A stretch of 7,267 nucleotides of DNA, taken from an uncultured Desulfobacterales bacterium (GTDB lineage: Bacteria; Desulfobacterota; Desulfobacteria; Desulfobacterales; JAFDCJ01). Position numbers and translations under genes: made by a program. The notes beneath the pieces were generated by a model. It was not told where the DNA came from and did not search any database. It saw nothing but the letters and a program-made list of their open reading frames with translations. Positions 6,551 to 7,267 of the stretch are shown in pieces. Location of the stretch: positions 1-7,267 of the forward strand of contig CALZJV010000444.1 in NCBI GenBank assembly GCA_945787595.1, written 5' to 3'. Positions within the stretch are counted from its first letter, which is position 1, and each line of letters begins with the position of its first letter.

Positions 6551-6556
6551 CCTCCT
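6551..6556 (-). promoter_or_regulatory. Shine-Dalgarno fixing the ferredoxin-like gene start at 6543
   Basis: The minus strand reads AAAAAGGAGG before AATGATCATG. GGAGG to the second ATG (6543) is 7 nt. To the first ATG (6549) it is 1 nt, too close for initiation. The protein therefore begins MSDVYERL. Confidence 0.75.
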
Positions 6557-6570
6557 TTTTAATGATGCAA

Positions 6571-6590
6571 CTTCGTTGAGAAGCCTAATT
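6571..6590. repeat. 20-bp direct repeat, copy 1 (leader of the ferredoxin-like gene)
   Basis: CTTCGTTGAGAAGCCTAATT here is identical to 7150-7169. It lies 27 nt upstream of the start at 6543. Read on the minus strand it contains a small CTTC/GAAG stem with a 5-nt loop. The identity stops abruptly at both ends, and the second copy lies 579 bp away. Confidence 0.8.
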
Positions 6591-6711
6591 CCGCGCATCA
6601 CCCGCCAACAAGGTGCTGAGGTCAATGCAATAAAGATGAATGCTCAGTTACTATATCCAAGCTGTTTACCTAAAACCGCTCGGCCCTGTTGGTCGGCAGT
6701 GAATGCGCTTG

Positions 6712-7138
6712 TCAGGCTTTCTTGCGATCCTCAACACTTATTTCCATTGCGATACGGCCCCATCCACAAACAAGCAGCCCTTTTGAATCTCATTTCATTG
6801 GGATCAACACCTGCACAAATTAACTCACCTGCAGTGAAAACCTGCATTGTAATCGCATTCAAAGCATAGACACATATTCTTTTGGGGCACAGTTTAGTTA
6901 ATAGGTTTCCGGCTCCATCAAAATAAAATTTATCGCCAACCTCGTGTTGACTGTTACAACCATGCGAATCAACAATCTCAACAATGATTGTCTTCTTTTG
7001 GACCTCCGGAGCTTTGTTCAGGACATCCTCATTTCTCGGGTTGTTCCGAAATATTTTCATTTCCTCATTGTTGTAACCTAATCGCTTCTTAATAAACTTC
7101 CATTTTATAGTATTCCACGCTGCATCGCGAATGCCCAT
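6712..7138 (-). pseudogene. Frameshifted small Cys-containing conserved protein gene (TIGR04076-like?)
   Basis: The ATG at 7138 has a GGGGGA Shine-Dalgarno about 8 nt upstream. The frame runs 135 codons to a TGA at 6731-6733. Residues 1-123 look conserved: LGYNNEEMKIFRNNPRN, then EIVDSHGCNSQHEVGDKFYF, GAGNLLTKLCPKRICVYALN and AGVDPNEMRFKRAAC. After Cys123 the frame turns to unlike sequence (LWMGPYRNGNKC). Another frame over the same bases reads CGWGRIAMEISVEDRKKA and stops at 6712-6714. That is a credible natural ending, so a frameshift or small out-of-frame deletion lies near 6766-6772, where TGTTTGT suggests slippage or recombination between two TGT codons. From memory the family resembles small TIGR04076-type or related unknown-function proteins with conserved Cys, and usually has a few more residues (DxGxxCG-like) at this point. 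This was not verified. A sequencing error is the main alternative. Function unknown. Confidence 0.65.
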
Positions 7139-7149
7139 TTTCTTTCCCC

Positions 7150-7169
7150 CTTCGTTGAGAAGCCTAATT
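7150..7169. repeat. 20-bp direct repeat, copy 2 (leader of the broken small gene)
   Basis: This is identical to 6571-6590. It lies 11 nt upstream of the ATG at 7138, right before the GGGGGA Shine-Dalgarno of that gene. Both copies therefore sit in the same orientation in the 5' leaders of two consecutive minus-strand genes. Beyond it, 7170-7267 holds no gene that I can support; it is AT-rich and may contain the promoter of the minus-strand gene, but no clear -35/-10 pair was found. Confidence 0.8.
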
Positions 7170-7267
7170 ATTAATCATTTCTGCATTGGAAACGCTTAGT
7201 TCTCCCGTTTTAGAAATGGATGATCGCTACCTAGTGGATCGATTCCAAATTAATATTCTATGTAACG

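Noticed and set aside
6593..6608. Sigma54-like site (TTGGC...GC on the minus strand) upstream of the ferredoxin-like gene
   Set aside because: GG and GC have the right spacing, but the -12 part lacks TTGC and two bases of the -24 element differ. It is too weak to annotate.

Overview
The window looks like a piece of a Gram-negative, probably anaerobic bacterium of the Desulfobacterota (deltaproteobacteria). This placement is an inference. It rests on a PEP-CTERM/exosortase pair, a multi-cluster ferredoxin-like protein of a kind I associate with sulfate reducers and their relatives, and a 'CCACCAAGACACC' palindromic repeat that I remember from such genomes. No rRNA, tRNA, CRISPR or transposase gene is visible.

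Left part (1-5295, plus strand): one apparent operon of four genes. It begins with a promoter region holding four direct repeats of TTCA in strict 11-bp phase (27-70), followed after 10 bp by a TATGAT -10 hexamer (77-82). This is the layout of a PhoB/CreB-type activated promoter. A leader of about 125 nt follows, with four potential hairpins, the last of them terminator-like and lying directly before a strong Shine-Dalgarno. Then come: (i) a secreted 658-aa VIT + von Willebrand A domain protein ending in a PEP-CTERM sorting tail; (ii) an exosortase (probably the XrtK type) that overlaps it by 1 nt and has Cys/Arg/His catalytic residues; (iii) a CreB-like OmpR-family response regulator; and (iv) a CreC-like membrane histidine kinase that overlaps it by 4 nt. 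An imperfect palindromic repeat sits between (ii) and (iii) and supplies the last 22 codons of the exosortase.

I read this as a self-contained, signal-controlled 'one exosortase, one substrate' surface-protein system. CreC senses a periplasmic cue and CreB probably activates the operon through the phased repeats. The VIT/vWA protein is exported and then processed at its PEP-CTERM tail by the exosortase. It parallels the known dedicated marine sortase system (sortase + VIT/vWA target + two-component pair), but an unrelated protease takes the sortase's place.

Right part (5296-7267, minus strand): a 210-bp non-coding gap contains a likely terminator for the convergent gene. Next is a 345-aa iron-sulfur protein with two ferredoxin clusters and two further Cys-rich motifs. 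Upstream of it is a broken small gene (6712-7138) whose conserved C-terminus continues in another frame. A perfect 20-bp direct repeat occurs once in the leader of each of these two genes, 579 bp apart. No functional link between the right and left parts is evident.
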